Assembly: GCF_964204865.1 (NCBI RefSeq)
Contig: NC_135250.1
Span: 13,702,001-13,766,000, forward strand
Length of the DNA: 64,000 nt
Direction of reading: 5' to 3'
Source of the DNA: Styela clava
Lineage: Eukaryota; Chordata; Ascidiacea; Stolidobranchia; Styelidae
The position numbers and the translations under genes were made by a program. Numbering within the stretch: position 1 is the first letter of the stretch; each line of letters starts with the position of its first letter. Shown in pieces: positions 51,201-61,410 of this stretch. The notes under the pieces were generated by a model that was not told the origin of the DNA, made no database searches, and was given only the letters and a program-made list of their open reading frames with translations.

Positions 51201-54200
51201 TAGAAGTATAGTTTATAATACTTAGATGAGTTTCTATCACTCATTTGAATTCATGATCTCAAGTATTGCATGAACACAACACAACTATATTATCATTTCA
51301 TTAATTACATAAACAGGATTACATAGAGACATATTGATGATACATTTTAAAGTAATAAAATGCCTATTGGCTAGTTCTGTAAGGGTTTGTTGTGTTTTTT
51401 TGTCAAAACGCACAATATCCATTAAGTCTCAAATTTTAAAATTGCAGAGGGAATTTGGAATATTGAAAACTGACTTCATATCAAAATTGAAATTGTAAAG
51501 GGGCTTCATGAACACCTTGTATATCTGATAATAATTTCATGAACCATCATAGTACTTTTGTAATAAATGATCACCAAATGGAAATCAGAATAGTTTAATA
51601 GTTCCAGAAAACTTTGAAAGATTTTCATATATTATCTCATAACAAATTTTAAAATTGAAGGATTGCAATAATTTTTTTGTACCAAAACTGCCTGATTCTG
51701 TTAACTTCTTGAAAGACATATGCATATTGAGAGACTAAATGTCACGAGATGCTCATGACTTGTGTGATGTTTTCCATCTCAGTTAGGCATGCTCATTGTT
51801 TCATATTGTGATCATTATTGCATTTTATCATGAACCGCATCTTCTATCCAGTTGACTAGTGAAGGTGAAGATGTTGAATGCGAATTGGTGAGTTTGCCTC
51901 AAGAGTGGAATGCATGCGCGATTGTCTTTGAGCTTTAATCTGCATTGTGAAGCAGCAATACAAAAACAATCTTGTCAATGCTGCTAATCATTTCAAGAAA
52001 TGATAATCCTGCTAATTTTTTATCACACATTTACATGTCTAAATTAAATATAAAAAGCCATGAATAAAATATCTGTGCAATCGAACAGAATAATAATTTT
52101 ATATCTTAATAACGTGGTTCACTATTAAGCCGTCTTATCGACTTTCTTCTCCCCCGGGATAAATATGTAAATTTTATCCTATCGTATATAGGCTCTAGTT
52201 GAATTTGCGCTTGCTCTTAGTCTTGTGTAGTATCAATATTTTAAGCTTTTGGCTTTTAAATAGAATCTAGCTCTTCAATATTGTGTGCTTTTAGCTTCAT
52301 GTTTCTGTTTTTACATGGTCAATAATTTTCTTGTGGTGACAATCTTCATATTTTTCATGTTATGAACATTGCATAAAAATGAAACTTTGATGTTGTGCCA
52401 AGTGACATCATTCTAGCTATATTGATTAGTAATAAAGTTGAATTTTTGAATCCTATTCCAGGTACCCATATATCTTAACCCTCTTCCAATCACAGTATTT
52501 ACCTATTTGGCACAAAGTTATCCACAAACTAATATTATTTCATAGGCATTTGACATGAAATATTTGACTTATTATGTTCAAGTGGAATACAAATTGTATA
52601 TCATTTTACATGTGCTTCACAATAATTCATCATATTTTTTGTCTTCTCCATTTTTTTTTAGGTTTAGGCTGTTGCTGAGCGCTAGATGCTTCCAGTCACC
52701 TTTTTCCGTTTTTTTTTATTAGCCATTGCTGCTGCCTTGGTTTCTTTCACATTTCATTCCAATTCATTGCTCTCTACATTACATGTCATTTCATGAAATT
52801 GTAGAAGATGTTTCTAAATAGTTTATAAAGTGTTCAATGTTGAAAGTTGATAAATCAACATCATTTGTTTGTTGTTATGAAATTCATGTGGAAAATAAAA
52901 AAGTTGTTTACCATTTTCCAAAATCGACGAGAACTTCGCATGCATGATTTAAAAACAATATACTATTAAGTTTAACAAATCAAGCATGAGCTGTGAATAC
53001 ATACTTCACTCAAAAAATGTTGGGTTTTCTTTATTATCACATGATTTTAATCTGCCTCGAGCTAAATGAAATTTCCTTGAATATTATTAGTCTTGAACAA
53101 AACAACTCCAATATGTTAATTACTACAACCTGGTTAAATCCAAAGCTCTTTTATATTTGAGAGTTGTTATAATTGTTTGTTGAAAACAGTCAAAATTGTT
53201 TTCAATACCTATTTAATAGTTCTTTTCCAAAATATATTTGGGAATATTTGTTAAATTTGATTCATTTTAGTTTAAATATGAAAAATATAAATGCCTGACT
53301 GATAAGGTACATTCAAATCTCAAATTGAAGTTTGTTGATTCTTTTGCATGACAGAAGCCATTCAGCATTGCCATAATGAATGTTGGAGCACCTGCTGCAG
53401 GAATGAATGCTGCTGTAAGATCAGCAGTTCGAACTTGCCTCTTTTCAGGATATTCGGCCCTAGTTATTCATAATGGATTTGAAGGCCTGGAGAAAGGAAT
53501 GGTAAGATATAAATACATTTTTTGCATGCAATCCCACAAGGAGTGCATTCCCCGCTGAATTATAAGTCTCTTCGCCAATAGAACGCCATCTTGATTAACT
53601 GCATACTAAGGTCTTAGATATTTATGTTGAAATATTCAGAATAATTATATTTCAACAAATTTAGGTTTTTGAGGCAGTTTTCATTACCCTTTTTTCAACT
53701 TGTACGAACATAATGCATGGTTTTATGTACAATTTTAGTCTCACGTTTACGATGTTCAAAGTAATTTACTTTACCTGGTAATTTAATTATTCATTTACTG
53801 GTATTATCCTGTAAAACTATGCATGTATGGGTCATGATTTTGCAATTTTAATATTCTTGAACAATCAAAGTTTTAAAGTTCAAGTAAGAATATTAGATTT
53901 CTTTACTTTTTCAACCCATCCAAAATCATAACCCATGTTGAAGAATTTCAAAACTTTAATACAATAATCTTGTCTCTTCTTCATAATAGTCATGAATCTT
54001 TTTTGGTCGTTTCGTGGTATATTTTGATATGAATTATATTTTTAGATTGAAAAATGTACTTGGCGTAAAGTTGCAAACTGGGTTGGAGAGGGTGGTTCAA
54101 ACCTTGGCACAAAGAGGTGTGTTGATCAATTAATATTGCATTTATAAATGAGTTTGTGATGTTACAGTTTTATGACATGCAATACCTATGTTCCATATTA

Positions 54201-57200
54201 CCAGCGTACAAGTAATCTTTGCAATAAAACATGTAGTGCTAAAAAAATCGTCAAATTTGATAAAATTATATCAATGTGTTTTGATCAATAGAAAATTAGA
54301 CAAATCAAAGCTTTCTAATATGTGAGCAGTAAAAGTATCATTGCCTCATATTTACTGTACATATGATGTATCCTTGTGTAACAAATACATGTACTGGTAT
54401 CGGTTTATATATAAATTGTTATTTGTCCAATATTCAGGATAATATGCCAATTTTTTATCAACTTGATCTTAAATTGTGACTATTGGTTTCAAACGGAGAT
54501 TTACACAAGCGATAACCTGATCAGGAATGAATTTTCTCACGGTAGTTATAATAAACCTCAACCTATTGTAACTTCTTCAAGATATGGGTCATGGATTACC
54601 TACTACAGAAACATGAATTTCAACTTGAGTTCATTAATAAGACTTTATGTACATAATCACTTTCAATAGGTTTAATTCTGCGACATAGTTGATGTGTGAT
54701 AGCAAACAAATAAAAAAGGATTCATTCTCATCAGCCATATAAAAATCATCAGACTTACAGTTTTCTTGCTAGTGGTTTGTGTTTCGGGAGTCAATTTATC
54801 CATCATACCTATCTATTAATCTATCATGTTGATAAATTGCAAGGAAACATATTACATATGACTGTTCTAATTTCTTTCAAATGCTTGCTTGCTTCACACT
54901 AATATAAATTGAATACCGGTATATTTCAATAATGTCTCCAAGTATGGTAAATATATTATGTTAAAGTGCAGCAAGATTCTTCAACAAAGTCTTTGTCCTA
55001 AAATAACTGATGACTAATAGGATTTGATTTTCAAACAGAACTCTACCCAGTCAATGCAACATGGATGAAATTACAAAACAAATGGCAAAACACGCAATCA
55101 GTGGTATCATTTGCATTGGAGGCTTTGAGGTAGATCTTTTTTTATTTTTATTGTGATAATGTAAGATAAGTCGAGTTGAAATGAACTTCTCAGTATGAAA
55201 TCGTGAAAAACTATTTGGAAGGTGGAAAACTGTAAAACTTACTTATTGAGGATAATGTTATGTGTTAAAAAAATAAGGTTGTGAAATTTATGTAAAAATG
55301 TTATTATCTATCTCCATGCCCTAGCTCTAAAGAGATATCATTTTGCAGATTTGTTTCTGTGTTTATAAAATGACTGTAAATCTTTCCGTAAGGCTATTTG
55401 TACAGTTGTTACCACATATTGAAAATTTCATACTACATGAGTCAAATCAAGCTGTTATTTTTCTCAGAATTAACTAGTTATAATTTTTTTTATGTTATTC
55501 TATTATCCAATTTCATTTGACATAATTAAACAAATACACAATTCACACATTCATTTCATTAAGTCACATATCTTAACATGAATATTTGAACATAACATTC
55601 TCTTTTCTTTTTTTCCATCTGTTATCATTTGTATCAATCTATTATCACCATTTCTTATATACCTCATGATATCAAAATTATGGCATGAATAATACGCTCC
55701 TTTACATAATATGGAACTCATGAAAGTTAATATCAATAATGTCAACCCACTGTTTCAATCAATGTTGCCATCAATAGTAGACAATTTAGGCTTAATAAAG
55801 GATTGAATTATGATATTGATCAGCTAACCTTATTTGAACCAATGTCTGTAAATTAAGTAAGAGATATGTCGAGTCTACCATCCAACTAACTATTTATAAA
55901 ACCTCAACCAGGCTTGGCAGAGCCTTTTGGAAATCAAGGAGTATCGTGAAAAATATCCAGAATTCTGTATTCCATGTGTTACGATTCCTTGCACCATCTC
56001 AAACAACTGCCCTGGAACAGATTTGTGTATAGGCAGCGACACTTGCCTGAATACGATTGTTCAGGTGCTCATTGCATATCTACTCAAAATGTCATCAAAT
56101 TGTTTTTAAACAAAATTTTAAATGCTTGAAAAGTAGAAATCCATCTAATCTGATTTATGTTGTTTAAAAATGATCTTTTTAAAAATATTATTGCTTGCAA
56201 TATAAAATTGCTTTTTTCTTCTTTAAAACTCATTTATTTTGTTTAAATATAACTTGATGATATTTTTAACCTATGTGATGTCCACGCATGCGGAATAAAA
56301 ATTTTGTCTTGTGAATGGATGAATTGCTATTTCCTGGTATTGCAACTTCAATGTGCATCTGTGATTGCAAAAGCGTATTTTAGTGAATTCACGCGCTAAT
56401 GTGATTTATGTGCAGCAATTGTTTGTTTTGTTTGGTGGTAGAAGCTTTCAATTTGTTTTTCACCTTTTTCTTTCTTTAATCCTCTGACAAAATGTGCATA
56501 TAGCAAGATAATTTCTTCTAATACTGATGATAACAACAAATAGGAGAATCCAGGGAACTGGGAGCTAGCTGGCTTGCCAAATGATAATGATGCATGGCAT
56601 CCACTTTATTGTAAAATTCAGTACAATGTACAAAATGAAAGTTGTAATCCTGATTCTGCATAAATTTTGAACAAATAACAGAGGTTGCAGTCGAAGAAAA
56701 ACTAACTCACCTAATGTGTTTGGGTTGCCCATATACAGCTTCAGAACTGCAGCTAAAATGCTTGACAATTCATGAATATAAATACAAGAAATAAATAAAC
56801 GAGAAGTATTATTGTCATACATTACTTTAATAAGCCACAGAATATATTTTTAATATGAATATCAATCAACATTATATATAATAGTCTTACTTAGTATCCA
56901 GTAATTCTAATTTGCAATTTTGAAAAATGCTATTGTACAAAATCTTTCAATGTGAAAACTTGTAATATTGACATTATTATCCCATAGTGACTAAAAATAC
57001 TGATAAATAAGTTGACATTTTCCATTATTATCACATTTTCCTGGTATATTACAAAAGGACAGGTATCTTATAACATTTTTGGAATACAAGTGCTCAACAT
57101 TTTGCTTCATTCACAACACAACATCATCAATGTTAATATCACTTCTTTTCTGAGACATAACTTTCATATCACAGTCATGTACAGTATGCCACCCGTCTCT

Positions 57201-60200
57201 CACTCATTTTATTTAATATTGTATATTAAATAAAAAATACTCTGCACAAAGGCTTTTCACGGCTGTCTGCAATTGGCTGAAATGAGAGTCAAGTTTCAGG
57301 AATTGTGCATCCCATATGTTGTTATTCCGGCTACTCTATCCAACAATGTTCCTGGCACTGAACTATCTATTGGCGTTGATACAACTCTGAACACTGTCTG
57401 TGAGGTATCTATCTGTACATTTACTCTTTAACCTACCCGTTATCAGTCTTAGCAAGTTTAATGGTTATCCTTCTGATTCTAATATGTGGAAGAGTTCTCA
57501 CCATTTGGTTTGGTCATATTAAAGTTTTCCTTTAACAATGTGAAATAATTTCAAATTTTATTGTTTTGCATTTTTAATTTATTTGTACAAATTCTAATGT
57601 CAGGCAATTGTTCATAATTTTGGTGTTTAAAAGAATTAATATTGAAACTTTTTTATATTCATTTTATTATTCACCTGAGAAATCTAATAAATGAATCACC
57701 AATAGTCAAAAGTCTTGCATGTGTAATTCATAAGAATATATCATTGTGAATTATTTAAACTACCGGTATATATTGTTGTCCTTCAAATTGTAAATTCAAG
57801 AGTCATGTTGCTGGAACGTGGACGTAAATATCACTTGGTTCAGCTGAATAGGACTATACTGTGGGTATCTCGCATCGATTCATTGGTATTGCACAATTGC
57901 AATACAGTTGCTTGTTTCTTATTTATTTTATGTAGCGTCTACTTTTTTTATATTTCTCCTGTTTCTTCATAGTTTTCTATTTCTGAGTGAAACGCTGTTG
58001 GTGTGCTGATTCATGCTGGATTCGCCTTGATATTGCATCTTGCTTGTTATTATTAAATTTAATGAAAGAGTCGCATAATTTATGATGCTTAACAGTAATT
58101 GATGCTTATCTATTTGCAACTCATAATGCAAAAGTTATTTTGCCCTAAAAGATAAGACTAATTTGGTATTGAAAAAGCATTACTTGAAGAATTCTTACTA
58201 TCAATCAATGCACCTAAAGAGGTTTTGCTTGCTCAGTATGTTTTGTTAAGTATGAATGTTGCTTATAGCAATTTGATTTTTTTATTAATATTTTAAATTC
58301 ATAATAATTCTTTTAATTACGATATGAAATTCAATCTTTTAATCAAAATAACTAATCAGATTTGAAAATGTTTTCGAAATTTTTTTTTCATTTCCTATTT
58401 TACATTTTTCTACCACAATGCCGCTTCAATATTCAAAATTTATTTAAAATTCAATCGTAGACTTGCGATAGAATAAAAATGTCTGCAAGTGGAACAAAGA
58501 GACGAACCTTTCTTGTGGAAACAATGGGAGGATATTGTGGATATCTGGCAACCATGGCTGGTTTGGCAGCTGGAGCAGATGCTGCCTATATTAATGAGGA
58601 ATTATTCACAATAAGAGATTTACAAGTGAGAAATAGAAAATAAATAAATACATAATTAATTAAATTTCGCGAGACTATTTTGTACTTATTTATTAGTTTG
58701 CTCTTATTTTTACTTTCTTTTCCAGAAAAACATTACTCATTTACGGTCAAAAATGAAGGGAAAAACCCAACGTGGCCTTGTTTTGAGAAATGAGAAAGCT
58801 AGTGAACATTTCACCACAGATTTTATTTACCGTTTATATGCAGAGGAAGGAAAAGGAGTTTTTGATTGCAGAGCTAATGTACTTGGTCATATGCAACAGG
58901 TTCATTTTCTATCTTTTTCCACCAAACTGAATTTCATTATTCTATTCTAATTTTTTGGTTAGCAATTTAAGAATTTCTCATCTTAACTGTGGTATACTTG
59001 TGATGCACTATCAATTTTGCACTGTGGGCCAAAACCTGGCCCGCCAACCCATTTAGTGTGGCTCTTGTCAACAGCTAAAATCCTGATTTGACAGTTTATG
59101 TTTAAAAAGGCGCTCATATGGATAGAAATACATAATGTTTTCTTACTGTTGTCGCTACGTTGAATCTTGCATTGTGACAATTTTTTTAATTCGTTGTATA
59201 CATGGCTACGGTAACTAGAATTTTTGTGTTGTCCAGCTAGATGTCTGAAGTTGGTTATGTGGTCCACCGACAAAAAATGTCGCACACCCCAGTTCTGAAT
59301 GGTTTGATTATCTGCAAGGGATTGTGCTATCTCACTGAAATCCTCTGCTAAAAATATTCTTATTTTTATGGGATAGAAAAAAACAATGATATTGAATGAA
59401 ACATATTTAATGATGAAATTTATACTTACAATTCTGCTACCACTTTGTTAACTTTTGATACACAGGGTGGAGTGCCTTCACCTTTCGATAGAAATTATGC
59501 AACAAAAAATGCTGCAAAAGCTGCTTTCTGGATTACTCAACAGATACAAAACAACTTAAAAGAAGATGGTAAAGTCAAACAATAATGTTTTTGTTTAGTT
59601 ATTTTCATTTATCTATTTTTGTTTGATAGAAAAATTTTAATGTGTGTTTAATAGAATATGATATAAGTGTAATATTTGGTTTCTAAATGATAATTTAAAT
59701 TAATAGACTTTTTTGCCAAATAAGTAATGTTTTCTCCAATATATCAAAATTTCCATATAATGATGTACTGACAAATCAATCAAGATTGATATTTTAAACA
59801 CTTGAAATCAGAAATAATTCAGAATAGTTTCATTTGAAAATTTATCAGGGTGAGCGATTGAAGTCTTGCAGTATGGCCAAAAAGATTCAATTAATTTCTA
59901 GAAACTGTAAATAATATAAAACTAATCAAATCATTGTTCATCTTGACTTTCCTGCATTTCGAAATTTATTCTCATCAAATATGCATTGACTTACATGTGT
60001 TCTTTGCTGAACATGACTTTATTGAGAATAATTGGCTTGATATTCCACATTCAAAAAATATAGTTTAAGAATGTATTCAGAATAGTAGATTATCCCATTT
60101 TGTACCCTGGTTCAGAGGGTGGATTGTATTCTTTTCAATTACTATTGAACTTCTACCATTTTATGCATGTAGCATTGAAACTGTTTTCCATGTTGATTTA

Positions 60201-61410
60201 TGCTACAATAAGGAGATATGTTTTTAAAAACTTTTGTCAATGCTCTTCCTCATATAATTTTTTGTGAATAATTTCAAATCTATCATTTAAGCACATGTGT
60301 GGTACTTTGTGTGAAGCGCTCCATCCCAATTCTCAAAGATTTCTAATGGCCATAAAACCGACATGTATATTCCAAAATTAAATTCTTATGTTAGTCATAT
60401 TTTTATAATGTTTATTATAGTGTTGATTAAACATGTAATGGTACCTGTTTTGAATTTTGAAAAATATTTATCTTCCAAAATTAAGTTTTTATCTATTCGA
60501 GTCAAACATTTTATTACTCAATAATCAATTAATTTGGGCAAGTTCAGTTGATCTATGCTAACAGTAAATGTATGAAAAGTCTCATAGTTCCAATCACATA
60601 ACTTGCAAACTCCCAAATGTTTCAACTAATTTTGTACAGGAACCGTAAACTGCCGAACAGACGAGTCTGTAACTTTACTTGGAATGAAGAAACGACAAAT
60701 GTATTTTCAACCTGTCCAGCAATTAAAAGCAGAAACAGATTTTGAGTAAGAATATTAAGTTTGTTTCCTTTTATCAACCTTTTGTAAACAAAACTAGACA
60801 AGTTGTTACAACAGTGTCCAAGAATGACACTTCAAAGTCTTTAGTCGAATCATCTCGTCTGAATGTCATTTTGAACTTTCCATTTACATCGGGATGCATA
60901 GCTGGTGTTCACACCAGCTCGTATGGGGCTCCCGAAGTATGCGAACCAAGATGGCGGACATCGGAATGTAATATGTGTACTAGGTTGGGGTTAGGCCATA
61001 ATTTTAGGTATAAATACTACGGGAGGTTCTTGGCTAGTCTTCGAACTGATAATAGGACTAAAATAAGGAAAATTGGAAAAAAATTATCGCCTAACCTGTT
61101 ACCCATGTTACGATCCGATGTCCGCCATCTTGGTTCGCATACTTCGGGAGCACCGCTCGTATTATATTGGTAACTTGAAATATTCACATATTATTACTTT
61201 AAAATTCGTGCTCAGAAAATAATGTTTTATATTTTTATCAGAAAACGTCTTCCAAAATCACAATGGTGGCTCAATATACGTCCTCTTCTTCGCTTGATGG
61301 CACACTATCAGGATGACAGATCACTGTATCAGGCAGAATCCAGCACTGAAGTTTTCAAGCCAAACGACTCTGAAGTAGAAACGATAAATGCCCGTGACAC
61401 TGTTGTTTAA
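39284..61410 (+). CDS. PFK: ATP-dependent 6-phosphofructokinase, eukaryotic two-domain type, complete
   Basis: Exons: 39284-39416, 40204-40277, 40925-41002, 43562-43673, 44318-44451, 45893-46027, 46957-47085, 47423-47564, 48234-48406, 49326-49390, 49937-50015, [51852-51887 optional], 53355-53501, 54046-54116, 55039-55129, then 55912-56064 or 57252-57404, then 58461-58625, 58726-58899, 59466-59568, 60640-60745, 61242-61410. All GT-AG, phases agree; 810 residues (human PFKM 780), or 822 with the optional exon. It makes fructose 1,6-bisphosphate from fructose 6-phosphate and ATP, the committed step of glycolysis, in the cytosol. N-half (catalytic): [39 protein letters not shown] with the catalytic Asp, [26 protein letters not shown]-half (regulatory): [46 protein letters not shown]. 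The start follows a short 5' UTR with AAA before ATG. Some introns carry transposons. Confidence 0.97.
41873..42765. mobile_element. hAT element, 893 bp, with perfect 8-bp target duplication and a transposase remnant
   Basis: The ends are inverted repeats starting CAGTGGTTCTTAAA; both carry CGCGACCCA words just inside. The flanks are identical, GTATAGAG (41865-41872 and 42766-42773). Read on the minus strand, about 42210-42130 encodes [20 protein letters not shown] and, after a shift of frame, about 42125-42075 gives [17 protein letters not shown]. This resembles the C-terminal end of ZBED5-like hAT transposases (LCE-G-A-IKTK, then N-RL--LR-ALS). The reading is broken and partial, so the element is dead. 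It is inserted in PFK intron 3. Confidence 0.88.
45352..45633. repeat. Tandem duplication, period 143 bp, two units
   Basis: Units 45352-45494 and 45495 to about 45633 share GTTGCTATAGAAATAGATAC, CTGTTCAATCACAAGTATTC, TGTAATTGCAC, CAACTTGTTGGCAAAA and TTTTTTTGTTAATAACTTT. They differ at only a few positions. They lie in a PFK intron. Confidence 0.88.
47799..47970. mobile_element. Inverted-repeat MITE, degraded copy
   Basis: The right end (CATATTGGTACACACACTTC, then TGGAGCG) and the interior (GATGTAAAGTAAGCGAATAA, ATTAGTTACCTCC) match the copy at 35152-35373. The left end (GATACGTACCAAGTTAGGG) is eroded. It lies in a PFK intron. Confidence 0.65.
49525..49835 (+). repeat. Most complete copy of the SINE-like family
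   Basis: From 5' to 3' it shows a tRNA-like head (CATGCTAAGCGTTAGGAATA as a possible A-box region, then a B-box-like GCAGGTTTGAATCTC), a body (TGATGTGCGAGAGGATTGC, GGTCGGTTACGGCTTCC, CAAGTCCATGC, GAGAGGCTGTGGTTCACA, TATGGTTAAGCCG) and a shared 3' end (GGATAAATATGTAAATCC). Partial copies occur at 1672, 2238, 26795, 37285 and 52110. It lies in a PFK intron. Confidence 0.7.
50651..51085. mobile_element. Possible inverted-repeat DNA element
   Basis: The left side reads GGGGGCGCAGCCAGGTC, with AAGGGGGTTG inside. The right side, reverse-complemented, reads GGTACTGTAGCCAGGGAAG, with AGGAGGGGGGAC inside. The shared G(C/T)AGCCAGG plus poly-G layout resembles termini seen on some invertebrate DNA elements. 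Symmetry is weak and no target duplication was defined. It lies in the intron before the optional PFK micro-exon. Confidence 0.35.
51852..51887 (+). other. Candidate 36-nt optional micro-exon of PFK
   Basis: A pyrimidine-rich acceptor (CATCTTCTATCCAG) and a strong donor (TTG|GTGAGT) bound 36 nt that read [12 protein letters not shown] in phase 0. Both neighbouring exons (ending at 50015 and starting at 53355) also meet in phase 0, so it can be included or skipped without a frame change. It would add an acidic 12-residue stretch to the linker between the catalytic and regulatory halves. Human PFKM has no equivalent that I recall. Confidence 0.55.
52110..52190 (+). repeat. 3' fragment of the SINE-like family
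   Basis: CGTGGTTCACTATTAAGCCG, TCTTATCGACTTTC and the 3' end CCCGGGATAAATATGTAAAT match the 3' part of the copy at 49525-49835. The 5' part is missing. Confidence 0.65.
55912..56064 (+). other. PFK alternative exon, copy a (153 nt)
   Basis: Phase 0 to phase 0, 51 codons. It encodes the segment between IGGFE and TCDRIK of the C-terminal half: [20 protein letters not shown], then [20 protein letters not shown], then [11 protein letters not shown]. Compared with the second copy, 27 of 51 residues are identical. It keeps T-x-S-N-N but changes the surrounding VVIPAT and NNVPG to VTIPCT and NNCPG, and it has six cysteines. The donor is CAG|GTGCTC and the acceptor CCTCAACCAG. Confidence 0.85.
57252..57404 (+). 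other. PFK alternative exon, copy b (153 nt)
   Basis: Same length and phases as the exon at 55912. It reads [20 protein letters not shown], then [20 protein letters not shown], then [11 protein letters not shown], much closer to human PFKM (ELCIPFVVIPATVSNNVPG). The acceptor TACTCTGCACAAAG lacks a real pyrimidine tract, which is common for regulated exons. The donor is GAG|GTATCT. It is probably the conventional copy. Confidence 0.88.
58990..59300. repeat. Probable degenerate hAT-type fragment in a PFK intron
   Basis: GTGGGCCAAAACCTGGCCCGCC near the left, and GTGGTCCACCGACAAAAAAT followed by GTCGCACACCCCAGTTCTG at the right, resemble the subterminal and terminal words of CAG(A)ACTGGGGTG-type hAT elements. 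No left terminus or target duplication could be matched. Confidence 0.4.
60925..61154. mobile_element. Inverted-repeat MITE, 230 bp, with perfect 8-bp target duplication
   Basis: The left TIR GGGGCTCCCGAAGTATGCG continues as AACCAAGATGGCGGACATCG; the right end is its reverse complement with one mismatch (GGTGCTCCCG) over about 41 bases. The flanks are identical, GCTCGTAT (60917-60924 and 61155-61162). The interior has GGTTAGGCCATAATTTTAGG, shared with the copy at 35152. It lies in the last PFK intron and creates a spurious open frame at 60742-61173. Confidence 0.9.

Noticed and set aside
50884..51240. 118-codon open frame on the minus strand in a PFK intron
   Set aside because: No family motif; it overlaps a possible inverted-repeat element and has no start context or splice partners.
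60742..61173. 143-codon open frame between PFK exons
   Set aside because: It begins at the end of a PFK exon and runs through the 230-bp inverted-repeat element; the frame is a by-product of the MITE and has no splice or family support.
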